NCBI GenBank assembly: GCA_015067565.1
Contig: SVMF01000004.1
Span: forward strand, 1 to 64,000
Length of the DNA: 64,000 bases
Direction: 5' to 3'
DNA from: Oscillospiraceae bacterium
GTDB lineage: Bacteria; Bacillota; Clostridia; Oscillospirales; Oscillospiraceae
This document shows, piece after piece, positions 10,585-18,790 of the stretch. Both the position numbers and the translations under genes were made by a program. How positions within the stretch are numbered: the stretch's first letter is position 1; the number at the start of each line of letters is the position of its first letter. Under the pieces are notes generated by a model. It saw only the letters and a list, made by a program, of their open reading frames with translations, ran no database searches and was not told where the DNA came from.

Positions 10585-10591
10585 ATAGCAA

Positions 10592-10623
10592 AAACCGAGC
10601 AAGCGACGACGCCTGCTCGGTTT
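10592..10623 (-). terminator. Intrinsic terminator of the unknown ORF at 10.6-11.0 kb
   Basis: AAACCGAGCA pairs with TGCTCGGTTT, and the minus strand continues with a U-rich tail. It sits just past the stop at 10631. Confidence 0.7.
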
Positions 10624-10630
10624 CTCATAT

Positions 10631-10981
10631 TTATTGTGCGCTTTCTGCGCTTACTTTCTCATATGCCAAAGTGTAATTGTCGAGTGAAAAATTCTCAATT
10701 GCTTCTTCCAATTCATATTCGTATTCTGTCATATACATTTGAAGAAACTTCTGTCCTGCCGTATAGCCGTTGGCTACAGTTTCATTTTCCGGATTGGCGG
10801 TCAAACTTTTGAGTATTGTTTCATAATCAAAATACGCTGCCGGGTCGGCTGACATGCCGGCTGTAAAGGTGAACGGACACATATCGCTCAGAAGATCACA
10901 CAAGCTAAACGGATGGGGGCAATAGGCTTTTTCGATTGCTTGAATATGTTGTTGAGCGTATGATAGAATGCAATATAGCAC
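10631..10981 (-). CDS. Hypothetical protein, possibly truncated
   Basis: The 116-aa frame would start at GTG 10981 with a poor ribosome site (GAAAGG). The first 40 residues are Cys/His-containing and the last 70 are acidic and helical (EYEYELEEAIENF). A terminator follows directly, which supports a real 3' end. It lies next to the HNH nuclease gene on the same strand. The weak start suggests a 5'-truncated relic. I recognise no family. Confidence 0.4.
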   Translation of the reverse strand: MLYCILSYAQQHIQAIEKAYCPHPFSLCDLLSDMCPFTFTAGMSADPAAYFDYETILKSLTANPENETVANGYTAGQKFLQMYMTEYEYELEEAIENFSLDNYTLAYEKVSAESAQ

Positions 10982-11050
10982 CTTTCGTGATAATTTCTTT
11001 CCATAATAATTGCTCCCAAATAAAGGAATTACCTTTGTGTCTAAAACCTT

Positions 11051-11476
11051 TCACTCCGTATCGCTTTTGCCTAGATTGCATCTTGAGCACAAAGTTTGCA
11101 GGTTTTCAAGCGTTGTTTCACCGCCTTTTGACCAAGGAATGATGTGGTCAATATGTAACTCTATTGACGGATCTTTTGCAGGAGATGCCCCACAAGCACA
11201 GCATTTGAAGTTATCGCGTTTTAAGACTTGATATCTTAGTTTATCAGAAATTACTCTTGTGTGTTTCTTTTTGTGATTAGATTTCGGCTTGCTTTTAATG
11301 CCGCAGTTTGGACATTTACGAAGCCACACATCGCACCCATTTGCTAAATATTTATGCCCACAGTCCAGGCACCCCATCTCATAAGCTTTCGCACTACTAT
11401 GTGTTTCGGATATTCCTCTGTACCCGAGATTCTTTTGATTGTTTTTGTTGATATAACCTGCATCTGTTGTTCTCAT
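11051..11476 (-). CDS. HNH endonuclease with N-terminal zinc ribbon
   Basis: The 141-aa protein starts at ATG 11476 behind GGAG with 8-base spacing. Residues 35-62 hold two CxxC pairs (CLDCG, CPNCG), a treble-clef or zinc-ribbon fold. The C-terminal half is a classic HNH/McrA-type core: CCACG, then HIDHIIPWSKGG with the catalytic His pair, then NLQTLCSRCN. Such small proteins nick or cleave DNA and are common cargo or homing nucleases in phages and conjugative elements. The target is unknown. Confidence 0.85.
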   Translation of the reverse strand: MRTTDAGYINKNNQKNLGYRGISETHSSAKAYEMGCLDCGHKYLANGCDVWLRKCPNCGIKSKPKSNHKKKHTRVISDKLRYQVLKRDNFKCCACGASPAKDPSIELHIDHIIPWSKGGETTLENLQTLCSRCNLGKSDTE

Positions 11477-11654
11477 ATTTATAACTCCAGATTTTTTATC
11501 TATATTTATGATATCGGTTTTTACATATTTTTAATAGAAATCCTTTTTTCTTGCCAAATAGAATCTCCCTTTTCATCCTTCGGGTACGCACTCTCTGAAT
11601 AGCGGACTTGCCGCTTTTCATATAGTGTAGTATCAATTTTGAAAGGAGTAGATT

Positions 11655-11804
11655 ATGGCAGAAAACGAAAAATCTACGACCGTAAAAAGTGTTTTCAAAA
11701 GCGGCGAAAGCACTACTACTGAGCGAGAATTCACTGACAAGTGGATCGAGCTTATCAATACTTTAGAAAGAAGCAAAAGCGGAAACTTTTGCGAAAAAGC
11801 GTGA
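11655..11804 (+). CDS. 49-aa TnpW-like small transposon protein
   Basis: It starts at ATG 11655 behind GAAAGGAGTAGATT, an excellent ribosome site, and ends at TGA 11804. The product is charged and contains EFTDKWIELINTLERSK. Small proteins of this kind lie just upstream of large serine recombinases in Tn4451-like and related Clostridial elements and are annotated TnpW. Their role is unknown; an accessory or regulatory role for the recombinase is a guess. It overlaps the -35 region of the recombinase promoter, so the two genes are closely linked. Confidence 0.55.
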   Translation: MAENEKSTTVKSVFKSGESTTTEREFTDKWIELINTLERSKSGNFCEKA

Positions 11805-11829
11805 CTAAAGGAACCATTTATGGTATAAT
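11802..11829 (+). promoter_or_regulatory. Candidate promoter of the large serine recombinase
   Basis: TGACTA (11802-11807), 16 bp, then TATAAT (11824-11829) preceded by TGG, an extended -10. The -10 overlaps ATG 11828, which argues for the downstream TTG as the start. Confidence 0.5.
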
Positions 11830-11872
11830 GGATGTGGAAACAGCTTGTTCTATCTCAAAAGGAGATGGAAAA

Positions 11873-13426
11873 TTGAAAGTAGCTATTTATTGCCGCTTAT
11901 CCGAAGAAGATAGAAACAAGCAGGTTGAAACCGACGATAGCAACAGCATACAGAATCAGAAAGCAATGCTGGTGCAATACTCTCTTGAACAGGGGTGGGA
12001 GATCTACTGTATTTACAGCGACGACGATTACGCCGGTGCGGACAGACGCCGACCAGAGTTCAACCGTCTATTACAGGACGCCGAAGCGAGAAAATTTGAT
12101 ATTATCCTCTGCAAGACACAATCCCGTTTCACCCGTGAGCTGGAGCTGGTGGAAAAGTACATCCACGGTTTGTTCCCCATTTGGGGCATTCGCTTTGTCA
12201 GCATCGTGGATAACGCAGACACCGACAACAAGGGCAACAAAAAATCCCGACAGATCAACGGCCTTGTGAACGAGTGGTACTTGGAGGATATGTCCGACAA
12301 CATCCGCAGCGTTCTGAAAAACAGACGGGAAAACGGATTCCATATCGGTGCTTTTGCCCTTTATGGGTACAAAAAAGACCCCGATCAAAAGGGGCATCTG
12401 ATCATCGACGAGGAAGCCGCCGCTGTTGTCTGTGAGGTATTCACCCTCTTTTCGCAGGGCTATGGCAAAACCGCAATCGCCCGTATGCTCAATGACAGAG
12501 GCATCCCCAATCCAACCGAGTACAAACGTCTGAAAGGTCTGCGTTATAAGCAACCTACCGCCAAAAACAGCACACTTTGGAAATACTTTGCGATTTCCGA
12601 TATGCTGGTCAACGAGATCTACATTGGCAATATGGTGCAGGGCAAATACGGCAGTATTTCCTACAAAACCAAGCAGAACAAGCCACGCCCCAAAAGTCAA
12701 TGGTACATCGTTGAGGGTACTCACGAACCCATCATTGACCGCGAGCTTTGGGACAGAGTGCAGAAGATGATCAAGGAACGTGCAAAGCCTTTCGACGTGG
12801 GCACCATCGGTCTGTTTGCAAGAAAGGCTCGCTGTGCCAACTGCGGATATGTGATGCGCTCCTCTAAAAATCGGGGCAAGCATTATTTGCAGTGCTCCAA
12901 CCGTCACGTGGCGAAGGATGCCTGTATCGGCTCTTTTATCTCGGTTGACAAATTGGAACAGATGGTCATTGACGAGTTGAACCGACTTTCTGAAGAGTAT
13001 CTGAACAAGGACGATTTGGAACGGAAGATCGAGTTCTGCAGCAATCTGCAAGTGCAGAAAGACAGTATCCTTAAAAACATCGCCACCTACGAAAAGCGTG
13101 TTGCGGAACTGTCTAAAGGTATTCGGGAACTGTACATGGATAAAGTCAAGGGATTGATCAGCGCATCCGACTACTCTGTAATGTCGAAAGACTTTGTTGA
13201 TGATCGTGACCGTTTGGAACGACTAATCGCAGACAGCCGCAGACGGGTTGAGGAACTGGATGTAAAGCTTGAAGTCGGTGACAATCGAAAAGAAATCATT
13301 GAGCGTTATACTAATCTTGAGCACCTGAATCGTGAGATGGTTGAGATCCTGATTGACTACATTTCCGTAGGAAAAAGGATCAAAGGAACCACCGATGTAC
13401 CCATTGAAATTCACTGGAATTTTTGA
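11873..13426 (+). CDS. Large serine recombinase (site-specific integrase)
   Basis: The preferred start is TTG 11873, eight bases after AAAGGAG, giving 517 aa beginning LKVAIYCRLSEED. ATG 11828 is in frame but lies inside a -10 box and has no ribosome site. Domains in order: resolvase catalytic domain (Ser in YCRLSEED, then SRFTREL), recombinase domain (about 170-300, with GYKKDP and GIPNP), zinc ribbon (CANCGYVM ... CSNRH ... C), and a coiled coil (about 380-480), which usually controls integration versus excision. This is the Tn4451 TnpX / phage integrase type. It reads toward the broken cotJC 95 bp away, so this end of the element lies between 13500 and 13525. Confidence 0.93.
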   Translation: MKVAIYCRLSEEDRNKQVETDDSNSIQNQKAMLVQYSLEQGWEIYCIYSDDDYAGADRRRPEFNRLLQDAEARKFDIILCKTQSRFTRELELVEKYIHGLFPIWGIRFVSIVDNADTDNKGNKKSRQINGLVNEWYLEDMSDNIRSVLKNRRENGFHIGAFALYGYKKDPDQKGHLIIDEEAAAVVCEVFTLFSQGYGKTAIARMLNDRGIPNPTEYKRLKGLRYKQPTAKNSTLWKYFAISDMLVNEIYIGNMVQGKYGSISYKTKQNKPRPKSQWYIVEGTHEPIIDRELWDRVQKMIKERAKPFDVGTIGLFARKARCANCGYVMRSSKNRGKHYLQCSNRHVAKDACIGSFISVDKLEQMVIDELNRLSEEYLNKDDLERKIEFCSNLQVQKDSILKNIATYEKRVAELSKGIRELYMDKVKGLISASDYSVMSKDFVDDRDRLERLIADSRRRVEELDVKLEVGDNRKEIIERYTNLEHLNREMVEILIDYISVGKRIKGTTDVPIEIHWNF

Positions 13427-13469
13427 AGGTTGTCTTTACAAAGGCGTACCTACAAAAACCTTGCGCCAA

Positions 13470-13500
13470 CGAAAAACCCAGTGTTTTCAAGGGTTTTTCG
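13470..13500 (+). terminator. Terminator / element-end palindrome after the recombinase
   Basis: A 10-bp perfect stem (CGAAAAACCC / GGGTTTTTCG) lies 44 bp past the recombinase stop. It could double as a recombinase arm site because the element ends within the next 25 bp. Confidence 0.6.
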
Positions 13501-13517
13501 CACCGTGTTCTTCTTAT

Positions 13518-13721
13518 GAGTTCGCAGCAGAACAAAAAGCACGCACGACCTATGACAACATTCTGCGTCTTTCAGATGATCCCGATGTGAATGATGTCAT
13601 CAAGTTCCTGCGTGCCAGAGAAATCGTGCATTTCCAGCGTTTCGGCGAAGCAATGGAGAAGCTGCGGCAGCGACTGAATGAGAAAAACATTTATGCAATG
13701 AACCCTGCAATCCAGCAATAA
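13518..13721 (+). pseudogene. cotJC: 3' fragment of a cotJC-like spore coat (manganese catalase family) gene
   Basis: The frame from about 13518 encodes YEFAAEQKARTTYDNI, then SDDPDVNDVIKFLRAREIVH and QRFGEAMEKL. This is the conserved C-terminal third of CotJC, a manganese-catalase-family coat protein, including the helix-4 ligand region (Glu/His of REIVHFQRF). The N-terminal two thirds are missing, and the sequence upstream is the end of the recombinase element. The gene is therefore interrupted by integration. Its other half is not in this window; it should lie left of position 1 if the element is intact. A strong terminator follows. An in-frame ATG at 13395 is inside the recombinase gene and is not a real start. 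Confidence 0.8.
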
Positions 13722-13726
13722 GAACA

Positions 13727-13756
13727 GGCAGGCTGCAGCCAAAGCTGCAGCCTGCC
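13727..13756. terminator. Bidirectional terminator between cotJC fragment and divIVA-like gene
   Basis: A 13-bp GC-rich perfect stem (GGCAGGCTGCAGC / GCTGCAGCCTGCC) separates the two convergent genes. Confidence 0.7.
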
Positions 13757-13763
13757 ATACTTA

Positions 13764-14381
13764 TTACAATTCGGAGCAAATATCAGATGCAGCCTTCATG
13801 CCTGCAGAAGAATCGCCGACGATCGCACGAACATCGGCAAGCAGCTTCTGAAGCTGCTCATAATCGTTGCGGAACGCATCATAAACGGTCGCAATATCCT
13901 GAGCGCTTGCACTGAGTCTCTCATCAGCCTGCGTAAAGATCGCCCTCATACGCTCGGCAGATGCGTTTGCACGCTCTCTTGCGATTCTCTCGGTCATCTC
14001 GGCTCTGCGGTAAGCAGCCAGCTCCAGCTCGTTAAAGTCGGTGGCCGTAGGTGCAACAGGCGCAGCAGGAATCGGAGCAATCGGGGTCTCGAGCACAGGG
14101 GCAGGCTGCTCCACTGCGGCCAACGCCTCTTCCGCAACCTCGGGTTCAGCAATCAAGGCCATACGAGCTGCCTCAAGTTCCAAAGACAGCGCCTCATTTT
14201 CGGCAGTCAGACGCTCGATCTCTGCACGAGCCTCGGTCAACGCATCCTGCAAACGAGCACTCTCTTCCTTCTGCATACGCATTGCCTTATCGTGATTCGC
14301 AGTCTGCTGCTGAATGAATTGCACAACATCGGTTCGGTTAAAGCCATGTAACGAAGAACGGAAATTATCAACTGCTGCCAT
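13764..14381 (-). CDS. DivIVA-like coiled-coil protein
   Basis: The 205-aa protein starts at ATG 14381 behind GAGGG. The N-terminal 25 residues (FRSSLHGFNRTDVVQFI) match the DivIVA membrane-binding start, where a Phe/Arg loop recognises curved membrane. A coiled coil (about 30-80, heptads of E/L/A), an Ala/Pro linker (about 88-112) and a second helical region follow. Proteins of this type scaffold division or polar growth sites. It is shorter and more linker-rich than B. subtilis DivIVA, closer to GpsB/SepIVA-type relatives, so the exact role is uncertain. It is transcribed alone. Confidence 0.8.
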   Translation of the reverse strand: MAAVDNFRSSLHGFNRTDVVQFIQQQTANHDKAMRMQKEESARLQDALTEARAEIERLTAENEALSLELEAARMALIAEPEVAEEALAAVEQPAPVLETPIAPIPAAPVAPTATDFNELELAAYRRAEMTERIARERANASAERMRAIFTQADERLSASAQDIATVYDAFRNDYEQLQKLLADVRAIVGDSSAGMKAASDICSEL

Positions 14382-14426
14382 AAGAAACCCTCACATTCTT
14401 TGAAATCTTATGATTTCATTTTTCAC

Positions 14427-14455
14427 ATTATAACACGCAAATTGTCGAAAGACAA
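14427..14455 (-). promoter_or_regulatory. Promoter of the divIVA-like gene
   Basis: On the minus strand, TTGTCT (14450-14455), 17 bp, TATAAT (14427-14432). Confidence 0.65.
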
Positions 14456-14508
14456 TAGACAACAGCATTTTTTCTTAAAATGTATTTAATTTTTTCTCAG
14501 AAATCGAC

Positions 14509-14537
14509 TTTACATTGAAACACATATCTGTTATAAT
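14509..14537 (+). promoter_or_regulatory. Promoter of tRNA-Arg
   Basis: TTTACA (14509-14514), 17 bp, TATAAT (14532-14537). The transcript would begin a few bases before the mature tRNA. Confidence 0.75.
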
Positions 14538-14547
14538 AACGCTACAG

Positions 14548-14623
14548 GCGCCGGTGGCTCAATGGATAGAGCATCAGATTCCGGTTCTGACGGTTGGGGG
14601 TTCGAGTCCCTTCCGGCGTGCCA
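14548..14623 (+). tRNA. tRNA-Arg (anticodon CCG)
   Basis: A 76-nt cloverleaf with encoded CCA. The acceptor stem GCGCCGG pairs with CCGGCGT. The anticodon loop TTCCGGT gives CCG, reading CGG codons. The T loop GGTTCGAGTCC is standard. Confidence 0.95.
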
Positions 14624-14628
14624 AGAAT

Positions 14629-14657
14629 AAAAAAGGGGGGCTTTTGCCCCCTTTTTT
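14629..14657 (+). terminator. Terminator of tRNA-Arg
   Basis: An A/G-run and C/T-run hairpin (GGGGGG with CCCCC) ends in TTTTTT six bases after the tRNA. Confidence 0.85.
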
Positions 14658-15046
14658 AATTTGCTCGCCGAAGGAATAGTCATCGAAGGTGAAATGCAAC
14701 AGTCCAGTCAACTGTTGCCGCCGACGTCTCGACGAAGGCGAATTTCTATCTGCTCCTCCAGGAGCGGATGCAAACGAGTCCATTTTCGACGTGTCAAAAA
14801 AATTCTGATTCTATAGGGATATCCGGATTTCAGACTGTCGAAAGTGTTCTTATCATGTCATCGCGAGAAGCGCAGTGAAATGACGATCTCAGTCCGAAAG
14901 TTTGCCGTTCTACTGATACGCAGAGGAAACATGAACCTTTGAGATTGCACGGCCGCCTGATCTGTGGCCTCAAAATGACAAAACGGTCGTCTATCGATAC
15001 GCTCAAATCCGGATCTTTATTGGAGCATCCAAATTTTTGATACAAA
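14658..15046. other. Non-coding stretch between tRNA-Arg and rpoC
   Basis: About 390 bp without a convincing gene. Two short leftward frames (14574-14783 and 14830-15078) lack ribosome sites; one runs antisense through the tRNA. At about 14858-14900 the sequence GTCATCGCGAGAAGCG...GATCTCAGT resembles half of the palindromic repeat family seen at 9.5 kb. Confidence 0.5.
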
Positions 15047-15075
15047 AATCGGGGAAGGCCATGCCTTCCCCGATT
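15047..15075 (-). terminator. Terminator of the rpoBC operon
   Basis: A 13-bp stem (AATCGGGGAAGGC / GCCTTCCCCGATT) starts five bases after the rpoC stop, and the minus strand continues with TTTTTG. Confidence 0.9.
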
Positions 15076-15079
15076 CATT

Positions 15080-18000
15080 TTATTTCAGTTCGTTGTCGAT
15101 CATATCCTGCGTCACTTCGGACTCAGGCCACTCAGTTGCAGTGTAATCACGGTACATATCCAGACCGGAGCCGGCCGGGATGAGCTTACCGATGATAACA
15201 TTTTCCTTTAGGCCGACAAGGTTATCGACCTTGCCCTTGATGGCAGCCTCGGTCAGAACCTTGGTGGTCTCCTGGAAGGATGCTGCCGACAGGAACGACT
15301 CGGTAGCCAGGGACGCCTTGGTAATACCCATGAGTATGAGAGAATTGGTTGCCAGACGCAGATCCTCCTCGCCTGCATCGATGCGGCGCTGAACGACCTC
15401 ATTGGCATCATCGAACTCAAGAACATCCACGACAGTACCACTCAGAAGCGTGGTGTCCCCGGGATCCTCAACGCGCACCTTGCGCATCATCTGACGGATG
15501 ATGACCTCGATGTGCTTGTCGTTGATGTCAACGCCCTGCTGGCGGTAAACCGCCAGAACTCCCTGCGTCAGGTAGTTCTGAACTGCCTCGACACCGGAGA
15601 TACGCAGAACATCGTGCGGATTCAGTGCACCGTCGGTGATCGGATCGCCCTTGCGGACACGCTGACCCTGCGTAGGCTTCAGGCCGACAGAGTACGGAAC
15701 CTGATACAGACAAACCTCGCCGTCGTCTGCGGTGACGGTGATGTCGCGCAATGCGCTCTTATGGCTCTCGTCAATGTCGATCACGCCATCAATTTCAGAG
15801 ATGATCGCCATCTTCTTGGGCTTGCGAGCCTCGAAGAGCTCCTCAACTCGGGGAAGACCCTGGGTAATATCGTCACCTGCGACACCGCCGGTATGGAAGG
15901 TACGCATGGTAAGCTGAGTACCAGGTTCACCGATGGACTGTGCGGCTATGATACCGACAGCCTCGCCAGGGTTGACAAGCTCACTGGTCGCAAGGTTCAT
16001 GCCGTAGCACTTGGCGCAAACGCCGCTGCGGGCACGGCAACCGAGCACCGTGCGGGCGTAAACATGGTCAATGCCATGAGCAACGAGCATCTTTGCATCG
16101 TCCTCGGTCATCATGCGGTCATTGGAGATGAGGACCTCCCCCGTCGTCGGATCGACGACATCCTCGACAGCAAAACGGCCATGGATACGGGCAGCGAAGG
16201 TCTCGATGACCTGACCCTTTTCCACAACCTCTCCGAGGTTGATGCCGTGCTTGGTGCCGCAGTCGTACTCGCGAATGATGACTTCCTGAGAAACATCGAC
16301 CAGACGACGAGTCAGATAACCGGAGTCCGCGGTACGAAGAGCGGTATCCGTCAAGCCCTTACGAGCGCCTCTGGAGGAGATGAAGTATTCCAGAACAGAC
16401 AAACCTTCACGGAAGTTTGCCTTGATCGGGATTTCGATGGTACGGCCGTTGGTGTCTGCCATCAGACCACGCATACCAGCCAGCTGACGGATCTGGTTCA
16501 TGGAACCACGAGCGCCGGAGTCCGCCATCATATAGATCGGGTTGTAGCGATCAAGGTTTTCCTGCAGAGCGCCGGTAACATCCTTGATCGTCTGCTCCCA
16601 CTGTTGAACGACAAGGCGATAACGCTCGTCGTTGGTGATAAAGCCGCGCTTGAACTTGCGGTCGATCTTGACAGCCTCTTCTTCAGCGGCTGCGACCAGC
16701 GCATACTTCTTTTCAGGGATCGCCATATCCGCAATGGAAACGGTGATAGCACCCTTGGTGGAGTACTTGTAGCCAAGCGCCTTCAGGCGGTCAAGCATCT
16801 CAGTAGCAATGGTAAAGCCATGCTTGCGGATGCACTTATCGATGATGACACCGAGCTTCTTCTTTCCTACCAGGAAGCTGACCTCAAGTTCAAAGGCATT
16901 GTCCAAATCGGTACGATCCACGAAGCCAAGATCCTGCGGGATCGGCTCGTTGAAGATCAGGCGGCCAACAGTGGCATCTATGATCTTATACTGCATTTGG
17001 CCATCGATCTCCTTGCCGTAGCGGACACGGATGGGCGCGTGCAGGCCGATGACACCGCAGCTATATGCCTTTATCGCCTCTTCCACACTGGAATAAGCAT
17101 GCTTGGGGATGAACTTGGGAGCATTCTTCTTGGAACGCTCGGCATCTTCGAGGGCAGCAGCAACCAGGTCGCCATCCACCAACTGGCCAACAGGCAGGTC
17201 ATAATCGCCTGCATCGGTCACGAAGACCTCCTCTGCGCCCTTCTCAGCCTTGCCAACGCGGACGTAGGTCAGGTAGTAGGTACCGAGGATCATATCCTGC
17301 GTCGGAACAGTAACGGGCTTGCCATCCTGCGGGCGCAGCAGGTTGTTTGCCGAGAGCATCAGCATACGGGCCTCAGCCTGAGCCTCTGCAGACAGCGGAA
17401 CGTGGATCGCCATCTGGTCACCGTCGAAGTCAGCGTTAAATGCAGTACAGCAAAGCGGATGCAACTTCAGCGCGCGACCCTCGACAAGCACCGGCTCAAA
17501 GGCCTGGATACCGAGTCTGTGCAGGGTCGGAGCACGGTTGAGCATAACCGGACGATCCTTGATGATAACCTCAAGAGCATCCCAAACCTCGGGCTCACCC
17601 TTATCGATCTTCTTCTTGGCGGACTTGATATTGTTGGCAACACCGTCTTCGACCAACTTCTTCATAACGAAGGGGCGGAAGAGCTCAATTGCCATTTCCT
17701 TGGGAACACCGCACTGATAGAGCTTGAGTTCCGGGCCAACCACAATAACGCTACGGCCGGAGTAGTCAACACGCTTACCCAGCAGGTTCTGGCGGAAACG
17801 GCCCTGCTTACCCTTGAGCATATCGGAAAGGCTCTTAAGGGCACGGTTGTTCGCACCGGTGACGGCACGGCCACGGCGGCCATTGTCGATCAGAGCATCG
17901 ACAGCCTCCTGCAGCATTCGCTTCTCGTTACGGATAATGATATCCGGAGCGTTGAGCTGGATGAGTCTCTTCAAACGGTTGTTACGGTTGATGACGCGGC

Positions 18001-18772
18001 GATACAGATCGTTCAGGTCGCTCGTTGCAAAACGACCACCGTCGAGCTGAACCATGGGACGAATGTCGGGCGGGATGACGGGAAGAACATCCATGATCAT
18101 CCACTCGGGCTTGTTGCCGGACATACGGAAGGCCTCAACAACCTCCAGGCGCTTGATGATACGCAGCTTCTTCTGGCCGCTTGCGCTCTTGAGTTCAGCA
18201 CGCAATGAGGAAGCCAGACTCTCCAGCTCGACACCGGCCAACAGCTTCTTGACAGCCTCTGCGCCCATGCCTGCATCGAAGTCGTCCTCATACTTCTCGC
18301 GCATATCGCGGTATTCTTTTTCCGTCAGGATCTGACCGAGGCTCAGGGGAGCATCGCCGGGATCGGTGACGATATAGCTGGCAAAATACAGGACCTTCTC
18401 CAGCACACGCGGGCTGATATCCAGCAGCAGACCCATGCGTGAGGGAATTCCCTTGAAATACCAGATGTGGCTGCACGGAGCTGCCAGCTCGATGTGACCC
18501 ATGCGCTCACGGCGCACCTTGGCCTTGGTGACTTCGACACCGCAGCGGTCACAAATCTTGCCCTTGAAGCGGATCTTCTTATACTTGCCGCAATGGCATT
18601 CCCAGTCCTTCTGCGGTCCAAAGATCTTCTCGCAGAACAGACCATCACGCTCGGGCTTCAGGGTACGGTAGTTGATGGTCTCCGGCTTTTTGACCTCGCC
18701 GAAGGACCAGCTTCGAATCATCTCAGGCGAAGCAATACCAATTTTGATTGCACTGAAAATCTTATTACTCAT
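15080..18772 (-). CDS. rpoC: DNA-directed RNA polymerase subunit beta'
   Basis: The 1,230-aa catalytic subunit forms half of the RNA polymerase active-site cleft. The N-terminal zinc ribbon has Cys 59, 61, 74 and 77 (CHCGKYK ... CDRCGVEV). The absolutely conserved NADFDGDQM near residue 445 holds the three Asp that chelate the catalytic magnesium. The second zinc cluster ([13 protein letters not shown]), the bridge helix and trigger loop ([18 protein letters not shown]) are intact. Length is normal for Firmicutes and there are no large insertions. It starts 18 bp after rpoB as the second and last gene of the operon and ends at a strong terminator. Confidence 0.99.
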   Translation of the reverse strand: MSNKIFSAIKIGIASPEMIRSWSFGEVKKPETINYRTLKPERDGLFCEKIFGPQKDWECHCGKYKKIRFKGKICDRCGVEVTKAKVRRERMGHIELAAPCSHIWYFKGIPSRMGLLLDISPRVLEKVLYFASYIVTDPGDAPLSLGQILTEKEYRDMREKYEDDFDAGMGAEAVKKLLAGVELESLASSLRAELKSASGQKKLRIIKRLEVVEAFRMSGNKPEWMIMDVLPVIPPDIRPMVQLDGGRFATSDLNDLYRRVINRNNRLKRLIQLNAPDIIIRNEKRMLQEAVDALIDNGRRGRAVTGANNRALKSLSDMLKGKQGRFRQNLLGKRVDYSGRSVIVVGPELKLYQCGVPKEMAIELFRPFVMKKLVEDGVANNIKSAKKKIDKGEPEVWDALEVIIKDRPVMLNRAPTLHRLGIQAFEPVLVEGRALKLHPLCCTAFNADFDGDQMAIHVPLSAEAQAEARMLMLSANNLLRPQDGKPVTVPTQDMILGTYYLTYVRVGKAEKGAEEVFVTDAGDYDLPVGQLVDGDLVAAALEDAERSKKNAPKFIPKHAYSSVEEAIKAYSCGVIGLHAPIRVRYGKEIDGQMQYKIIDATVGRLIFNEPIPQDLGFVDRTDLDNAFELEVSFLVGKKKLGVIIDKCIRKHGFTIATEMLDRLKALGYKYSTKGAITVSIADMAIPEKKYALVAAAEEEAVKIDRKFKRGFITNDERYRLVVQQWEQTIKDVTGALQENLDRYNPIYMMADSGARGSMNQIRQLAGMRGLMADTNGRTIEIPIKANFREGLSVLEYFISSRGARKGLTDTALRTADSGYLTRRLVDVSQEVIIREYDCGTKHGINLGEVVEKGQVIETFAARIHGRFAVEDVVDPTTGEVLISNDRMMTEDDAKMLVAHGIDHVYARTVLGCRARSGVCAKCYGMNLATSELVNPGEAVGIIAAQSIGEPGTQLTMRTFHTGGVAGDDITQGLPRVEELFEARKPKKMAIISEIDGVIDIDESHKSALRDITVTADDGEVCLYQVPYSVGLKPTQGQRVRKGDPITDGALNPHDVLRISGVEAVQNYLTQGVLAVYRQQGVDINDKHIEVIIRQMMRKVRVEDPGDTTLLSGTVVDVLEFDDANEVVQRRIDAGEEDLRLATNSLILMGITKASLATESFLSAASFQETTKVLTEAAIKGKVDNLVGLKENVIIGKLIPAGSGLDMYRDYTATEWPESEVTQDMIDNELK

Positions 18773-18790
18773 TGTATTACTTCTCCTTTC

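Noticed and set aside
12071-13051. 326-codon frame opposite the serine recombinase
   Set aside because: Shadow frame with no start signal; the recombinase on the plus strand has complete domains.
14574-14783. 70-codon leftward ORF through tRNA-Arg
   Set aside because: It runs antisense across the tRNA and its terminator, a common spurious call.
15512-18208. Open frame of 898 codons opposite rpoC
   Set aside because: Same reason: complement of a highly biased essential gene, with no start signal.
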